This document shows, one piece after another, positions 31,189-43,411 of a stretch of DNA of 64,000 nt; within the stretch, counting starts at the first letter, position 1; every line of letters starts with the position of its first letter. The stretch spans positions 2,886,952-2,950,951 of the forward strand of contig CM060856.1 of NCBI GenBank assembly GCA_030737835.1. Direction: 5' to 3'. A model generated the notes under the pieces. That model made no database searches. It worked only from the letters and a program-made list of their open reading frames with translations, and was not told where the DNA came from. This stretch comes from Acorus gramineus (taxonomy: Eukaryota; Streptophyta; Magnoliopsida; Acorales; Acoraceae). A program made the position numbers and the translations under genes.

Positions 31189-31942
31189 TAGGCATCGGTA
31201 ACGGACCAGGCTGGCTCATGAAAACATGGTTCAAGTCTGGCCCTGGGCTTAAGCCACGGGCCAACCCTGTGTGTATCTTTTTCCTAAACGAGCATTGATA
31301 CACGCAGTCCTTTTTGCAGTACGTTTTGCAGCCCCATACGCTATGATAACGTAGTATATACTGCATTATCATAGTGTATGGGTCCTATCATAGTATATGA
31401 CATAATTTTTTTTCATTTTTTCACTATGAAGAAAAGAACACTAATGTATCTCAGTATATACTTCATTTCATATAACAGCGTGCATTTCAAAAGACAAGTG
31501 TATGATTTCTTTTTTTAAAAAAAAAACAGGATAGATTGTAATTGGGGCTGCAATGGAGGCTGTGTGTATCTTTTTCATAAACTAAAACTTCATACCCAAG
31601 ACTTATCCACGGGCCCGGGCTAGGTCAGGGCTTCTGGCCTTAGGATATCAGGCGGGCCGTTTGGCCCCTAGATTATTATTATTGTTTTTTTTTAATTATT
31701 AAAGGGCTTCTCCCAAATAAATGGGGGGAGGGGCACCAGATTGGGAGAGGGAGCAGTTGGCCCCCTCCTTCCCAAAAAAAAAAATTGTAGGTAGCTCCCC
31801 TCCCAACTTGGCACGAACGGGCCTATGTGCCTGCTAGAATAGGCCTAGTTCCGACAGGTTAGTAGACCGGACTTGAATAAGCCCTATCGACTCGAGCCAA
31901 GGAAGTCTTGTTTACAGGCTTTAGGTCAAATGATAACCCTTA
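31189..31942. mobile_element. hAT-like MITE with exact 8-bp duplication, carrying a nested MITE
   Basis: The flanks are identical 8-mers ATTCAAAT (31181-31188 and 31943-31950). The left end TAGGCATCGGTAACGG and the right end TGATAACCCTTA form a weak inverted repeat. Both arms carry GGGCC/GGCCC words (about 31230-31265 and 31605-31670). It has no coding capacity. The palindromic element at 31292-31575 is inserted inside it. Confidence 0.7.
31292..31575. mobile_element. Palindromic MITE, GATACACAC family, second copy, opposite orientation
   Basis: It begins GCATTGATACACGCAGTCC and ends GGCTGTGTGTATCTTTTT, the reverse order of the 29.0-kb copy. It has the same central palindrome (CATACGCTATGATAACG and TTATCATAGTGTATGGG). 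The flanks CCTAAACGA and CATAAACTA agree at 7 of 9. The words TGTGTGTATCTTTTTCC at 31269-31284, just outside the left end, repeat the element's right end. A piece of another copy, or a tandem event, may therefore lie there. Confidence 0.75.
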
Positions 31943-31950
31943 ATTCAAAT

Positions 31951-33609
31951 GAAACATAACTGTGGCTTTTGTGCATTGTCTTCCAAGCTTCAAATCACCA
32001 CTTGAATTTATGTCGCCACAAACATTTAACTTTTCCAAACCATTTATCATGATCAAATAATTAAGATCCAATTTTTTTTTTCCAGCTTCATTCTAATCCC
32101 ATATACATCTTACTGTTATATACTCACATTAATGAGATATATACATTATTGAAAATTTTTCACATTTTTAATAAATAGATATATGGAATTCATTGAGTAG
32201 ATATTTCATTGTTTATAAAAGATATATCTCATGAGATGAAATTTACTATTAAAAAAAACCAAAATATGTGTGAACTGTAATTGGGGCTCGAAAAAAAAAT
32301 TCTACTTGACATTCTCCAATAATTAATCATCCATTTCCTCTTGTTCAAAATTCCATGTAATTAAATTTATCTTAGGAAAATGTTACAGTCGCCCAAATAC
32401 AATCCACACCATTTTATATTATTTTAAAAATAGTATATCATATTCAATGAGATTTGAAAGATGAAACATATACTACAATTAATTATATAGACTAATTTAT
32501 AGAATATGTAAAGAAATTTTTTACAAGATATATATACCTTGTTAATTGCTAAAGAGGAACATGGAGTTATGAATAGAAATGTAAAACCAGTTGAGTGATC
32601 TTAATAAGTTTTGATATAGTGTATACTATCATCAGTTTTAAAAAATTTGATTTTTCATCTTCTCGAAAATGCTTTTTTTCTTTTTCCTTCTGATATTCAT
32701 TCCAAAACGCATCTTCATTGTATTGGCGTGCAGATCCTTTTTTCATTCTTTTTTTTTTATTTTTTTTATTCATTCCAAAATGCATCTTCGTTGTATTGCG
32801 TGTAGATTTTATTTTTTCTTTTTTTTGGTACCCAAAGGCTACTGAAAGGCTACAAAGTCCCAACAACACTAGCTAAAGTATAAGGACTACCATTATATAC
32901 CCAAAACTACCATGGAAACAAAGCCCATACAACACCCAATTAAGCTCATACGGGTTGGTTTTTCATCGAATTCTTGCATATAGAAGGCAACCCTCTCACA
33001 AAGAGGGGTGTCCACTGTCACTGGGCCAAAGTCAGGTGGGACAATTTGATGAGATTGTACTGAACAATCATCAAAGCTTAGTTTGACATGGGAATAAGGG
33101 ATTGGGATAAAGAAAAAATTAAATTAAATTACTTGTTATCCCATATGGCATTAAAAAAAAGAGATAAAGTATGGACAACTGTCCACCTTTTGAGATAAAA
33201 AATGAGGATAGTTTGTTCTAGGTAAAAGGTGAAACAGATTTTGTTCCAATTTTTTATCTATATTTTGTAAAATTGAGATAACATTTATGACTACCATTCC
33301 AAAAAAAAAAAAAAGAATGTATTCCACCAAACAATATTAATGCCCTATTAATAGAAACGGTAGATGTATTTCTTTTTTAAATTTGAAGTTATTTCATATT
33401 TGATCCAAATACAAGATTGAGGATAAGAATACAAAAAATGAGGATAATAAAAAAGCATTACCAAATGCAAATTTGGATAAAAATAGTAATTTTTTTTATC
33501 CCCATAAATTAGACTAACTTATCTTAAAAATTTATCTGTTTATAAAACTAGGCCCAAAAAATAAGATATTCAAGAATACTTGCCTAACTAAAGATAAGAA
33601 ACCGATAAA
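31951..33609. other. Unassigned DNA with a 73-bp-period duplication and a possible retroelement 3' end
   Basis: The phrase ATTCATTCCAAAA followed by GCATCTTC and TTGTATTG occurs twice, 73 bp apart (about 32695 and 32768), in a T-rich tract. At about 32818-32960, the sequence after a T-run (GGTACCCAAAGGCTACTGAAAGG...) looks like the end of a minus-strand retroelement but has no coding text. The rest (33050-33600) is AT-rich with nothing recognised. Confidence 0.4.
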
Positions 33610-34071
33610 CTAAGCCTGTTAATCGGACGTATACGGATTGGATATGTCAATATCCATATCCTAACTTTCGGATTCGGATACGAATATTAATTTTTGGATT
33701 CGGATCCCTTCGGATACAGATCGGATACGGATATTTTTTGGATAATTGACATGTTTGAATATTAACATTAATTTGGATAATCAAGTGATATTTTATAGAG
33801 ACATCAAAATTAAAATTAAGATTTTAAGGCTCATTATCTCTTTCAGATATCATACATTGAAAATTTAATAATATTATAATATATTATTATTGTAATTAAT
33901 CGTACAAGATAACAATATGGGCAATATATAATACAAATATATATATTTTTATTATATATATCCGATACGGATAATTTTGGGATCGGATAGACTGATATCC
34001 ATATCCGCATTTCGGATCTTAAAAGGATTCAGATCGGATTCAGATTTTTTTTGGATAATTGACAGACTTAG
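33610..34071. mobile_element. Probable hAT-like MITE with GGAT/ATCC-rich ends
   Basis: The left end CTAAGCCTGTTAATCGG and the right end TAATTGACAGACTTAG are inverted relatives. Both arms are dense in CGGAT, GGATACGGAT and ATATCC words around an AT-rich centre. No matching target duplication was found, so the exact ends are uncertain. Confidence 0.55.
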
Positions 34072-34749
34072 TGTGAACAAGTACAAAATATATCTATATT
34101 AAATAATCATGAAGAATAAAGATAGTAGGTTTTATTCCCGAACTTTACCGCATTAACTTGGTTCCCTGGCTTTCCCGGAATTCTAAAGAAATGCCATTAG
34201 TGGTGGGACTGCTGCATTTTTTGAGACAGAATCCGAATCTCCACGCCATAACTGCAACAAAATTCAATAAACAATCCCCAAAAATAATCTTATATCCAAT
34301 GGAGAGGAGAGCAAGTGTTTTGGGTAGAGAACATTTCTGGGGAAACTTAAAAACAATGTTGTCTTTTCATGAATTTAAAAGACGTTTTTTTTTTTTGGTA
34401 ATGTAAAGCTTCTATTGCAACTTATAAACAAATGTACAGCTCAGATGACAAGCCAAAAAGTGTTAGAAGCAGGGGAAGGGAGAAGGGACTACCACCCTGA
34501 ACCAAAATACAGTGGAAAACAGAGGAGTAAAGAGGAGAGGGACTCAGTTAAAGATGCTTCATTTGGCTCAAAAGAATGTTGGACATTCTGATGTACGCTT
34601 GAAAATTGGGAGAGAAACTCAGTTAAAAATTATTATGTGTCATCCCGCCCTGCATGTGGTCCTGTTGGTAGTTTTTATCGGCTTTTTTTTATTAAAAATA
34701 TACACACCCATTGAAGTATATGTTCTTTTTTAGATAATATAAGCATTTC
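34072..34749. other. Unassigned DNA with two T-tracts that may be minus-strand retroelement tails
   Basis: A T-run at about 34386-34398, followed by TGGTAATGTAAAGCTTCTATTGC, and a shorter T-run at about 34726-34731, followed by AGATAATATAAGCATTTC, look like two minus-strand poly-A ends. The second may be the 3' end of the LINE at 34750-40460. Between them, the phrase CTCAGTTAAA occurs twice. A piece at about 34685-34735 resembles the arm of the GATACACAC MITE family. Confidence 0.4.
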
Positions 34750-34849
34750 TATTTCGTAAAGAAGAGTACAAGATGGAAAATGTCTAAATAGGGGGTGAGA
34801 GAAAAATAGGAAGTAAAAACCAAAACAAATATATATCAGAGCCGGGTAG

Positions 34850-37800
34850 AAGAGACTTCGACCAAGTTCGAGCCAAAATATGTCACTTGATCACTTGTAA
34901 ATGATCATTCTCCACTCTAATAACCGAAGCTTCAGCCAGTACCGCACCCCATTTACGAACGAAGCACCACGCTCTCTCCCATAAGTTATCAAAATAGAAG
35001 GTCGACCCCCTAAAAACCACTGCATTATGCTCAAGCCAGATTGCCCACGTGCATGCTGGAATAATGGATAGCCTGATCTTCCCCGACTTGCTCCTATCCC
35101 CCTACTTCTTCATGTGTAGCACCGTCTCCCAGAGTTCCTCTGTTGAACGGAATGACAAGTTCCTCTCCACTAGTCTCCCCGTAATAAGCCATAATCGAGT
35201 CACTACTAGGCAATCACAAAAAATGTGAAAAATTGTTTCCTCTGCAGCCCAACAAAGAGCACAAATCCTCGTGGACGTCGGGCGATGCACCCTTGTTACC
35301 AATCGTTCTTGTAGTAAAAGGCATGAAAAGCTTTTCACTTTAAGGAGAATCTTGGCCTTCCAAATTGAGCCCGTCCACCGAGCCTTTTGCGCGTCAAAGA
35401 CACAGTCGCGAGCCCACCAATCATAGCCCGCATGCACCGAATACCCCTCAAGGTTTCATCACCCAAAACACCCCATCGCCTAATCCCACCATAGGCCTCT
35501 GTCCCTTGAGCAATGCCAGTAATTGCAAGAACTGTTGAATCTCCACGCCACTGAGGCCACGCCGCATTCGTGCATCCCACGACTGACCATGCCAATCCAT
35601 CAGCCAGAAGTAGTAGATCAGCCCCTCCTGGCGGACTGCCTTGGACCAGAGGCGAGGAAATAAAGACCGCAAGTCATGCTCTGCGCACCATCGGTCTTCC
35701 CAAAATCGACACGATGATCCCTCCCCAACTATCCATGCAATCTCCTTTGCGAAGTCCTCCCAAAGATTAAAAAAAAAAAACCTCTACATAACTGAGAACA
35801 ATGAGGAACTAAGACCGGCGTCCGTCCCCTTGCATTGGAGGTATCGCGTGTCGCTCCTTGAACACACGGACCCATGCTAACTCCGTTTAGTGACCCAGTT
35901 CCAACACCATTTTGAGAGCAGCGCTTTATTCATGGTATCCAAATTTAAAATGCCCAACCCCCCCTTATTTCACCACATACAAATTGTGGACCATTGAACC
36001 AGATAGGGGGTGTTTGCCTCCGCTGATGCTCCCTTCTAGAAAAATCTGCCGCGGATTTGCTCCATTCGGGCTAGAACTCCCTTCAGAGCCTGGAATAACG
36101 ATAAATAGAAGAGGGGAAGCGAAGATAGCACTGCCTGCACTAGGGTTAGCTTGCCCCCCTATGAGAGAATTTTTCCATGCCACCCTTGTAGTCGCCTTTC
36201 CATTCTTTTGATTACCGGATACCACCCCCGCCGAGACAGCTTGCTTGAAACCAGAGGAAGACCAAGATGGCAACATGGAAATTGCGCATGTTGACAACCC
36301 GCTATCCCCACCATCCTATTTGCCATGTTGTCCTCCACGTTCATTGTGAGTAGTGAACACTTTCCAAAATTGATGCGAAGACCCGACACTAACTCAAAGC
36401 ACCTCAAGATAAAACGCACACCATAGAATACCTCCACTCGTGGCTCCACGAGAATCAAGGTGTCATCAACGAACTGAATGTGAGAGATCCTTCATCCGGA
36501 TCGACACACGGCCAGCCCTTCTAACCAGCCTGCCTCCACCGCGGCCATGCACAACCTACGAAGGACGTTTGCCACTTTTGTGAATAATACTGGGGATAAC
36601 GACCCCCTGATAGAGCCCCTTATTCAATTGAAAGAAACCACATGACTCCCCATTAACCACCACGCAGGGTTTTGCTATGCACAAGAATAGTTCCAACATA
36701 CGGATCCATGGTGGTTCAAACCCATGCAAACTCAGAACATGAAAAAGGAACGTCCAATCCACCTTGTCGTATGCTTTCTCAAAGTCCACCTTGAGCAACG
36801 CACCCTTTCGGTCCTCCCTATGAATCGCCGAAATGATTTCTTTGGCCACAATGAACCCCTCCTGAAGAGATCGCCTTGAGATGAACGCAGATTGAGCGTC
36901 CTCCACCAAATAATCACTCACCTTGCGCAACCAGTTAGCAAGCACCTTTTCCATTCAGATAAGTGCCATTAAGAAGACAGATCAGGTAAAAATCGTTCAC
37001 GGAGATCGCCCCATCCTTCTTTGGGATCAACACAATTGATGTTGCATACAGACACCCTATCCCTGTCGCTCCTCGTTGTAATTCAGTGAAAACACTGAGA
37101 ACATCATCCTTCACAAGCCCCCAGAAGTGTTGGAAGAACTGGAGACCAAAGCCATCAGGCCCCATCGCCTTCTCACCGCTGCCCCAAAGATGGCACTATG
37201 AATCTCCTCAGAGAAACTCACTTCCAGCACCTCAAGGCACGAGTTAGAAAATTTATTCAGCTCCTCATCAAACCATTTAGGTCGCCAACTCCAGTCTTTT
37301 TTAAATGCAGAGCTGAAGTGCTTGACCAAGCACCTACCGATGTCCCCCTTGTTTTCAATCAGTTCACCATCCACCAACAAGTTTGAAATTCTGTTCACAC
37401 GACGCCTGTGGGAAGCGAATTTGTGAAAGTACTTTGTATTGCTATCCCTTGCCTTGATCTATAGTGTCTTTGATTTCTGTCACCATTCCACTTCCTCCTA
37501 TTTTCAGAATTTGATCTATGCCCGCTCGCACCTCTGCACGCTGTGAAAGGAGCGCCTTGTTGAGCATACCATGCTCTTCTTCAGCATCGAGAGCGCCTAT
37601 AGTTGCCAACAACAGGCGTTTCCATCAGACTTGATCCTCCTTTGCTCGTCTTCCCCACACCTTCAAATGAGACTAAGAGCCAGCCACTTCGCACCTGTCA
37701 TGCCACCTACATTAGCAGTCCACGACTCCTGGACCACCTCCATAAACCCCTCCACCACGATCCACCAAGCCTTGAACTTGAATTTTCACAGCTTCCTACG

Positions 37801-38549
37801 ACCAGGTAGAGCATACAAAACTAATGGAGTATGGTCAGAAAGGGTTCGGGTCATACCGCATACCTCGCAACCTAGGAACATGTTGTCCCACTCCAGATCA
37901 AACATCACCCGATCAAGACGAGCTAGCGCAGGGTCCTCCCCCATATGACTCCATATAAAGAATGGTTGATGATGGGTAGATCCAACAGTTCCTCCTCCTC
38001 AATCCACTTGGAAAAGGAGCGCATAGACGGAGATTCGCCATCATCCTTGTTTCTCTCCTTGCAAAAACGAGTGATGTTGAAGTCGCCCGCAAGACACCAA
38101 GGAGTGATCCACACCGCCCTTATCGCCAACAGTTCCTCCCACAACCTCCCTCGAGCCGTTGAGCGATGGGGACTATAGACCCCCGAGAAAAACCAGCAAC
38201 AATCACGCTCCCTTTCTCAAAACAACACCGATAGAGAGAATTCGCCTTCAAGGGAGTCCAGCTTCTCCCATTTCGTAGAGTCCCATGCAATAATGATCCC
38301 ACCCGAGCAGCCCACTGCGCTTTTCCACACCATCTCATCAAGTCTGCCACTACCGAAAGCTATTAGCTCAGAACTCACCGGGCCATCTAGCTTTGTCTCT
38401 TGTAAACAAACCAGCTGCATCCCCATGCTTCTCACCATGTTGGCCACCACACGTTTTTTTGGGGGTCGTACATCCCCCGTATATTCCAAGAGATGGCACT
38501 CAATAAGACTGAGATGAAATCTCATCCTCGACAAGAGTGGTCCCCCCAC
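34850..38549 (-). pseudogene. LINE ORF2 pseudogene (endonuclease, reverse transcriptase, zinc-binding domain)
   Basis: The endonuclease part (about 38549-37920) has LVCLQETKLDG, GGIIIAWDSTKWE and LAGDFNITRFCKERN, with the catalytic QETK glutamate and the GDFN motif visible. The reverse transcriptase part (about 37400-36160) has VLIPKKDGA, FISRRSLQEGFIVAKE, LLKVDFEKAYDKVDW and the FVDD active-site motif at 36462-36473. The zinc-binding part (about 35437-35100) has IWKAKILLKVKSFSCLLLQE and CALCWAAEETIFHIFCDC. Frames change repeatedly and stops occur. For example, the endonuclease, palm and thumb pieces lie in different frames, and part of the region between the palm and the zinc-binding domain is poorly recognisable. 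Confidence 0.85.
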
Positions 38550-38592
38550 CCAAGGACCTCCTTCGCCAAACTCCCACTTGTTTCATTGAGAC

Positions 38593-40345
38593 CTAGCCCC
38601 TAGGACTCATCGCAGTCTGGAAAAGCACCTCTCCGAAAGTGCTGCAGACAAACTCCCCAAATTTTACCTTTTTATGTACTACGTGAACGTCCAAACCAAG
38701 CTGCATAGCCTGCTCCCCTGGTATGCCGCCCACACCAGGCAAAGCCAAGAGGGAGACATCCGTAGAGGGCACAACCCGGTCCCTAGGCGCATCCTTCGAT
38801 TGCCCACTGCTCCCACCCAGTCCGTCCATTGATGGCGATGTTGACCTGACTGGAGCATGGGAGCACTTCCCCTTTAGGAGGCATCTGGCCTAAGGAATAT
38901 GTTACCCAGCTTTTGGCAACATCGGGACTGTGAACGAGATGGACCCACTTGAAACCGATCCTGAGTCCAAAGCGCCAGATCCATCAGAGAAAACCCTCCT
39001 GAATAAATGGGAGCCAGTAATCGCATCCCTTTCCCATAGAGCCCACGCCCAGCCCAGACCCATCTGACCCGAGTCTGAAACCCCCTCCATGGGTAGAATT
39101 GACTTCCCTACCCCTAAGTTGTCAATCACGATTTCACATGTGGTCCTCCCCATTTAGTTGAGCTGACCACTGCCAACCTCGTACCCATGTATACCACCCA
39201 CTCCCCTCCTGTCACTTGCCACTTCCTGAGGTCCATCGTCCATACGTGAACGTACGAAATCAACTTTTTGTCCAGATGCACAACCACCAACGGACCAACT
39301 TTTTTCTTCGCATTTGATACCTGAACGCGATTTGTCATCACTCTGGCATGCCTTGCATGTTAACTTGCACCTTGAGACCCACCCGATTTGACCCTAGACG
39401 ACCAATCCCATTGGGGCCAGCTGGTTGAGAGGTTTGCCAGAGTCCTTGCAACATAGAGTGTCTTGGAGACAACTCCGACGTACACCGCGCCTTCCCCCAT
39501 CAATGCCTACGACGACGCACCACCTTGTTACTATTGGAAGAACCCAAAGCTCTCATCTCCACCATTCTCGGCTTACCCTGCCACCTCCGCCCATGATCGC
39601 TTATTGGAAGCGGTGTTCACCTTCCCCGCCCTGAGATTTACATAGAAAGATTCATTTTTTGTGAGAAACCACCATCTCCAGTGGGAATGAGACGACGTTT
39701 CCTTTTGTCAAGACTAGAACCTCCCTTAGTGTTCATTCCAGCTCATCCATGTCCGATCGAACCAGCTCCACCAAAGTGCCAAATTGGGAGACGATATGCT
39801 GAACACATCCCGTCTCCAGCAAGTGAACAGGAAGCCCCGATAGTCCCACCTTCCATAACTGACATTGGATAGGGAGGGCCCCGAACTCTGGTCCCCATTC
39901 CCTCAACCGCATCTAACCCCCCTTCCATTCTATCCCCATTACACCTAGTGCATCCCTCCTTAGCTGCTCACTGACCATGCGAACGAGGAACGCTCTAGGT
40001 CCCATACGGCAAACCCTCTCAACAGAGTTTGTACCACACATGAGTTTCAAAGAGTCCTTTAGCTCTGCCAAAAAAGGTGATCTACCTTCTAACATGGCCA
40101 CCAGACATCCTCACAAGTATGCTGCTTCCCTTTGTGGGGTGAAAGAGTCTAGTAACATCAGCTCTGTTGCCCCTGATCATGGTTCCTGCCCAATAGCCCG
40201 TTGATTGGAGTCCTTCTCGATCTTTGGACAAGCAAACCCCCTGTGCCCTATACCACCGCGTCGTCAGCAGACCAGAGGGTCTCGACAGTCTCTCCTCCAG
40301 TGACCCATCCTCAAGCATATGAAATAGTGACCGGGAGATCACCGT
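38593..40345 (-). pseudogene. LINE ORF1-like pseudogene
   Basis: Minus-strand pieces upstream of the endonuclease fall in several frames, for example one containing SRSLFHMLEDGSLEER (about 40340-40080) and one containing WTMDLRKWQVTGGEWVVYMG (about 39340-39130). Placement directly before ORF2, size and lack of other features suggest the nucleic-acid-binding ORF1 of the same LINE. I could not identify a zinc knuckle or the usual plant ORF1 domain with certainty. Confidence 0.5.
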
Positions 40346-40539
40346 AACCGTTCCTGTTCAGTGGCCCAGCGTCTACGACGCTCCCTCTTGCCCACCACCC
40401 GCGCTCCATCTGTCTTCTTCTCTTTGTCATGGTCTCTGTCTTCTTAATTTTCTTTACATCCTTCAATTAAACAACAAAAGTTGAAGTTGCCCCACCTAGG
40501 TTTTCATCAATTGAGTGGGACTGAACCATTGAAGTGATT

Positions 40540-40630
40540 CACTTTATAAAAAGTGAAGCACACAGTGAGATACATTAATATAATTTTTTTAAAAAATTAA
40601 TTTTCATACACCGTGATGGTGTAATATATC
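40540..40630. mobile_element. Left half of a palindromic MITE split by the Gypsy element
   Basis: GATACATTAATATAATTTTT and TTCATACACCGTGATGGTG match the arm and central palindrome of the GATACACAC family at 29.0 and 31.3 kb. The other half lies at 50022-50120. ATATC at 40626-40630 is the Gypsy target copy. Confidence 0.6.
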
Positions 40631-43364
40631 TGTCACGCCCCAAGGTGGCCGTCCCCGGGACCCGGCAAGTGTATATATGATATCAGTAGTCTAAACAGGA
40701 GGTCAATAACATACTCTAAACAACAGCTAAAAATGACAACACAGACAAAAGCAGGGCTGACATGATATATACACAAATAGCGGTAGCTAAAAGACTGAGT
40801 CTGAATTACAGACTCGATACATAATCAACTGTCCTGTGAGAGCCAATATATACAATGACATCCAATATGATACAAATAGGTGCCCAAGCACGGAGATATA
40901 ATACATACAATAAAAAATGGATGCTGATGGCCTCTAACACTCGCGGGATGTGGCGCTGCTCCGCTACTGATGAAGTCCCTCGGGGAGCTCCTCCTTTAAG
41001 TTCGATTCAGTGATAACTAGAGAAAAATTATGCGAGGGGTGAGCCACACGCTCAGTGAATAGCACAACCCATGCATCACAATTTATATTAACCACAAATA
41101 ATTCAAAGCCTCAAAGTGGCAGGAAATACACAATTCAATGGGTCGCAACATCGTCGACCCACCACACCCTCAACCTCACCCTCTAAATAGGTGACACGGC
41201 TATTGGGACTGACTAGGCTCTTAATCACCCTTGGTCCACCGATAGTCTCTCCTCCACTCCGTAGGCCGCCTGGTCCACTCCCACAATTCAGCACAGTCCG
41301 AACCCAAATCAGGAGGTGCCTACTGATGGGAGCCCTCTGTCAGGAAGGCCTATCAAATGCTGGGGCAGTCTCTATACGGATCCAATGAAGGGAACAGAAA
41401 CAGCCTATCCACACGTATACGATCCACTTGGATCCGTCGGCAACACATCTTCCTAACAATTTAAATGTCATGAATTCTTGCGAATTCCTCCAGGGCGCAT
41501 AACTACGATGCGGGGAAGCCTGTATTATAACCGCATGGTTATAATATTTACTAAGCATGCTCATTACTAAATAACTTACATTTGATTTAAATAAATTAAA
41601 CTAAATGGGAACATGCACAGGTCAAGGCTTCCTAGCATGAAACAGGGTGACAGGATGCATAGCTCTTACACATATCCTAAGGGTGCAAATCCCTAACATG
41701 CAAGGTCTAGGGTGGCATGCATACTACATAACAATCATGCCTGCATAGATTAAATATTATACAAGTTAATATTAAACTATGGTGCCCCAGGGGAGGACGA
41801 TACATGCCTAAGAGCATATACGCCTCCCAACTGGGTTGGATTGTCCCACTCACCAATACCCGGGTCGTCGCGTGACCGTCCGTCAAGATCTGCAAGACAG
41901 GTATTTAACACGGTGAGTAAAATACACAATACATATAAAAATACCCAACACTCGGACAAACGTACATACGGCCCGTACGCATGTGAGTCCGAGCACCCCG
42001 ACTCACCCGAACCCCCGGGCAGCCATACGCACGCCCACCCGCCCCGGGCGCACAGCCGCGCCCCAGCAGGCGCGCCCAGACGCACTGCCGCGCCTAGCCC
42101 GCGCGCCCAGACACACGGCACGCTCGGACGCACGCACGCGGGCGCCCGTGCGCACAGCGCGTCCAGCCCTGGATGCACCCGCGCGCACTGCGCCCTAGCG
42201 CAGCGCCCCGCACGCGCACCCGCACGCACTGCGCCCCAGCGCAGTACCCGCACGCACTCCCCGCTCGCCCTGCGCGCACTGCGTCCCCTCCGCAGCAACC
42301 GCACACCGCCCGCTCGCCCCGCGTACTGCGCCCCCTGCGCAGCACCCGCGCGCACGCCCGCTCGCACGCGCGCGTGCCCTGCTAGCTCGCCCGACAGCGC
42401 GCCTGCCTGCCTGCGCCGCCTGCCTGCGCGCACTCGTCAGCGAGCCCGCACTGCCCGGGCCGAACTCAACCACCTTCATCAGCCACCAACAGCCCCCCAC
42501 CAACCCCCAAACGACCAAGCTCCCCAAGCACACCCATAAACACCTCCTATACATGCATCTAAGCAAGAAAGGAAAGAAAGAAAACTCACCCAAGGAGAGG
42601 AAAGGAAGGGGAGGAGATCGGGTGCTCTTTGCGCACCGAAACACCACCTCCAAGGCCACCACTACCAAGCCCTCCTTCAGCCCTAAAAATGGCTGAAATC
42701 TGAGGAGAAAAGGGGCCATGAGAGGGGGTCACACAAGAGGAAACTTGAAAATGAAACCATGGATGGATAGATCGGGTCCTTACCTTTCATTTCTCCTTCT
42801 AGGGTTTCTTGATCCAACACCTCTAGCTAGGTCTTAATGGGGATTTAAAGAGAGGGAGAGAGAAATTCTGGTGGAGAAGATGATGAATAGGGGAGGGGGA
42901 ACTATTCTTGGGCGTGGGGTTTAAAGGGGACCACACACACACACACACACTCACTTGAAATTAGATTAGGTTAAGCTTGGTTTAGGTTAGCTTTAGGTGG
43001 TCTAAGTGCACTTTGACCCTAGTCAACCCAACCACACTAAAAGCCAAAATCATTTGACCAAGTCAAAGTTTAAATTTGACCAAGTCAAGTCTCCCAATGA
43101 CTTTTCGCTCGGTCAAAACCCGGATACGCTTTGGAATTGCGAAATTCTGAAACGTTACCGGAATTTGATGAAATTTTTGTGAGTGGCTTGGAATGGCACC
43201 AGGACACATAATATGCAGTTAGATTTTTAATCGGAGCTCTCAAACTCAGGATGATAGCTAAACGTCTAAAATTTTAGCGGTTCCGATCGAAAAATGAAAA
43301 AGCTGAAAAACTACTAGAATGTTCCAATGGTTACCAGAAGGTTAAAAGTGACACATATTTAACA
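40631..43364 (-). repeat. 3' LTR of the Gypsy element (2.7 kb)
   Basis: A direct repeat of 47382-50021. It contains a strongly GC-rich block of GCGC/CGCACGC words (about 41990-42450) and a CA microsatellite (about 42932-42950). Protein-like frames inside it on both strands are compositional. Confidence 0.92.
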
Positions 43365-43411
43365 TTTTTCCCCCTTAGGAAATTTTGTCCTCAAAATAAA
43401 TACAAGAACAT

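Larger units (their letters stand above)
34750..40460 (-). mobile_element. L1-like LINE, minus strand, broken
   Basis: On the minus strand, reading from 40.4 kb down, there is an ORF1-like region and then ORF2 with an apurinic endonuclease, reverse transcriptase, zinc-binding domain and a short C-terminal tail. This is the order of plant L1 elements. Length (about 5.7 kb) is close to a full element. Both reading frames contain many stops and frame changes, so it is a pseudogene. Target-site duplications were not found by eye. The 5' boundary near 40460 is set only by the end of recognisable content. Confidence 0.85.

Noticed and set aside
37571-40204. Plus-strand frames of 60-125 codons
   Set aside because: They are antisense shadows of the minus-strand LINE, which has recognisable endonuclease and reverse-transcriptase motifs.
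41777-42719. Long overlapping open frames on both strands with Ala/Arg/Pro/Gly-rich translations
   Set aside because: They lie in the GC-rich block of a Gypsy LTR. Stop codons are rare there by composition, and frames are open on both strands at once. The same occurs at 48557-49374, 51827-52366 and 19710-20650.
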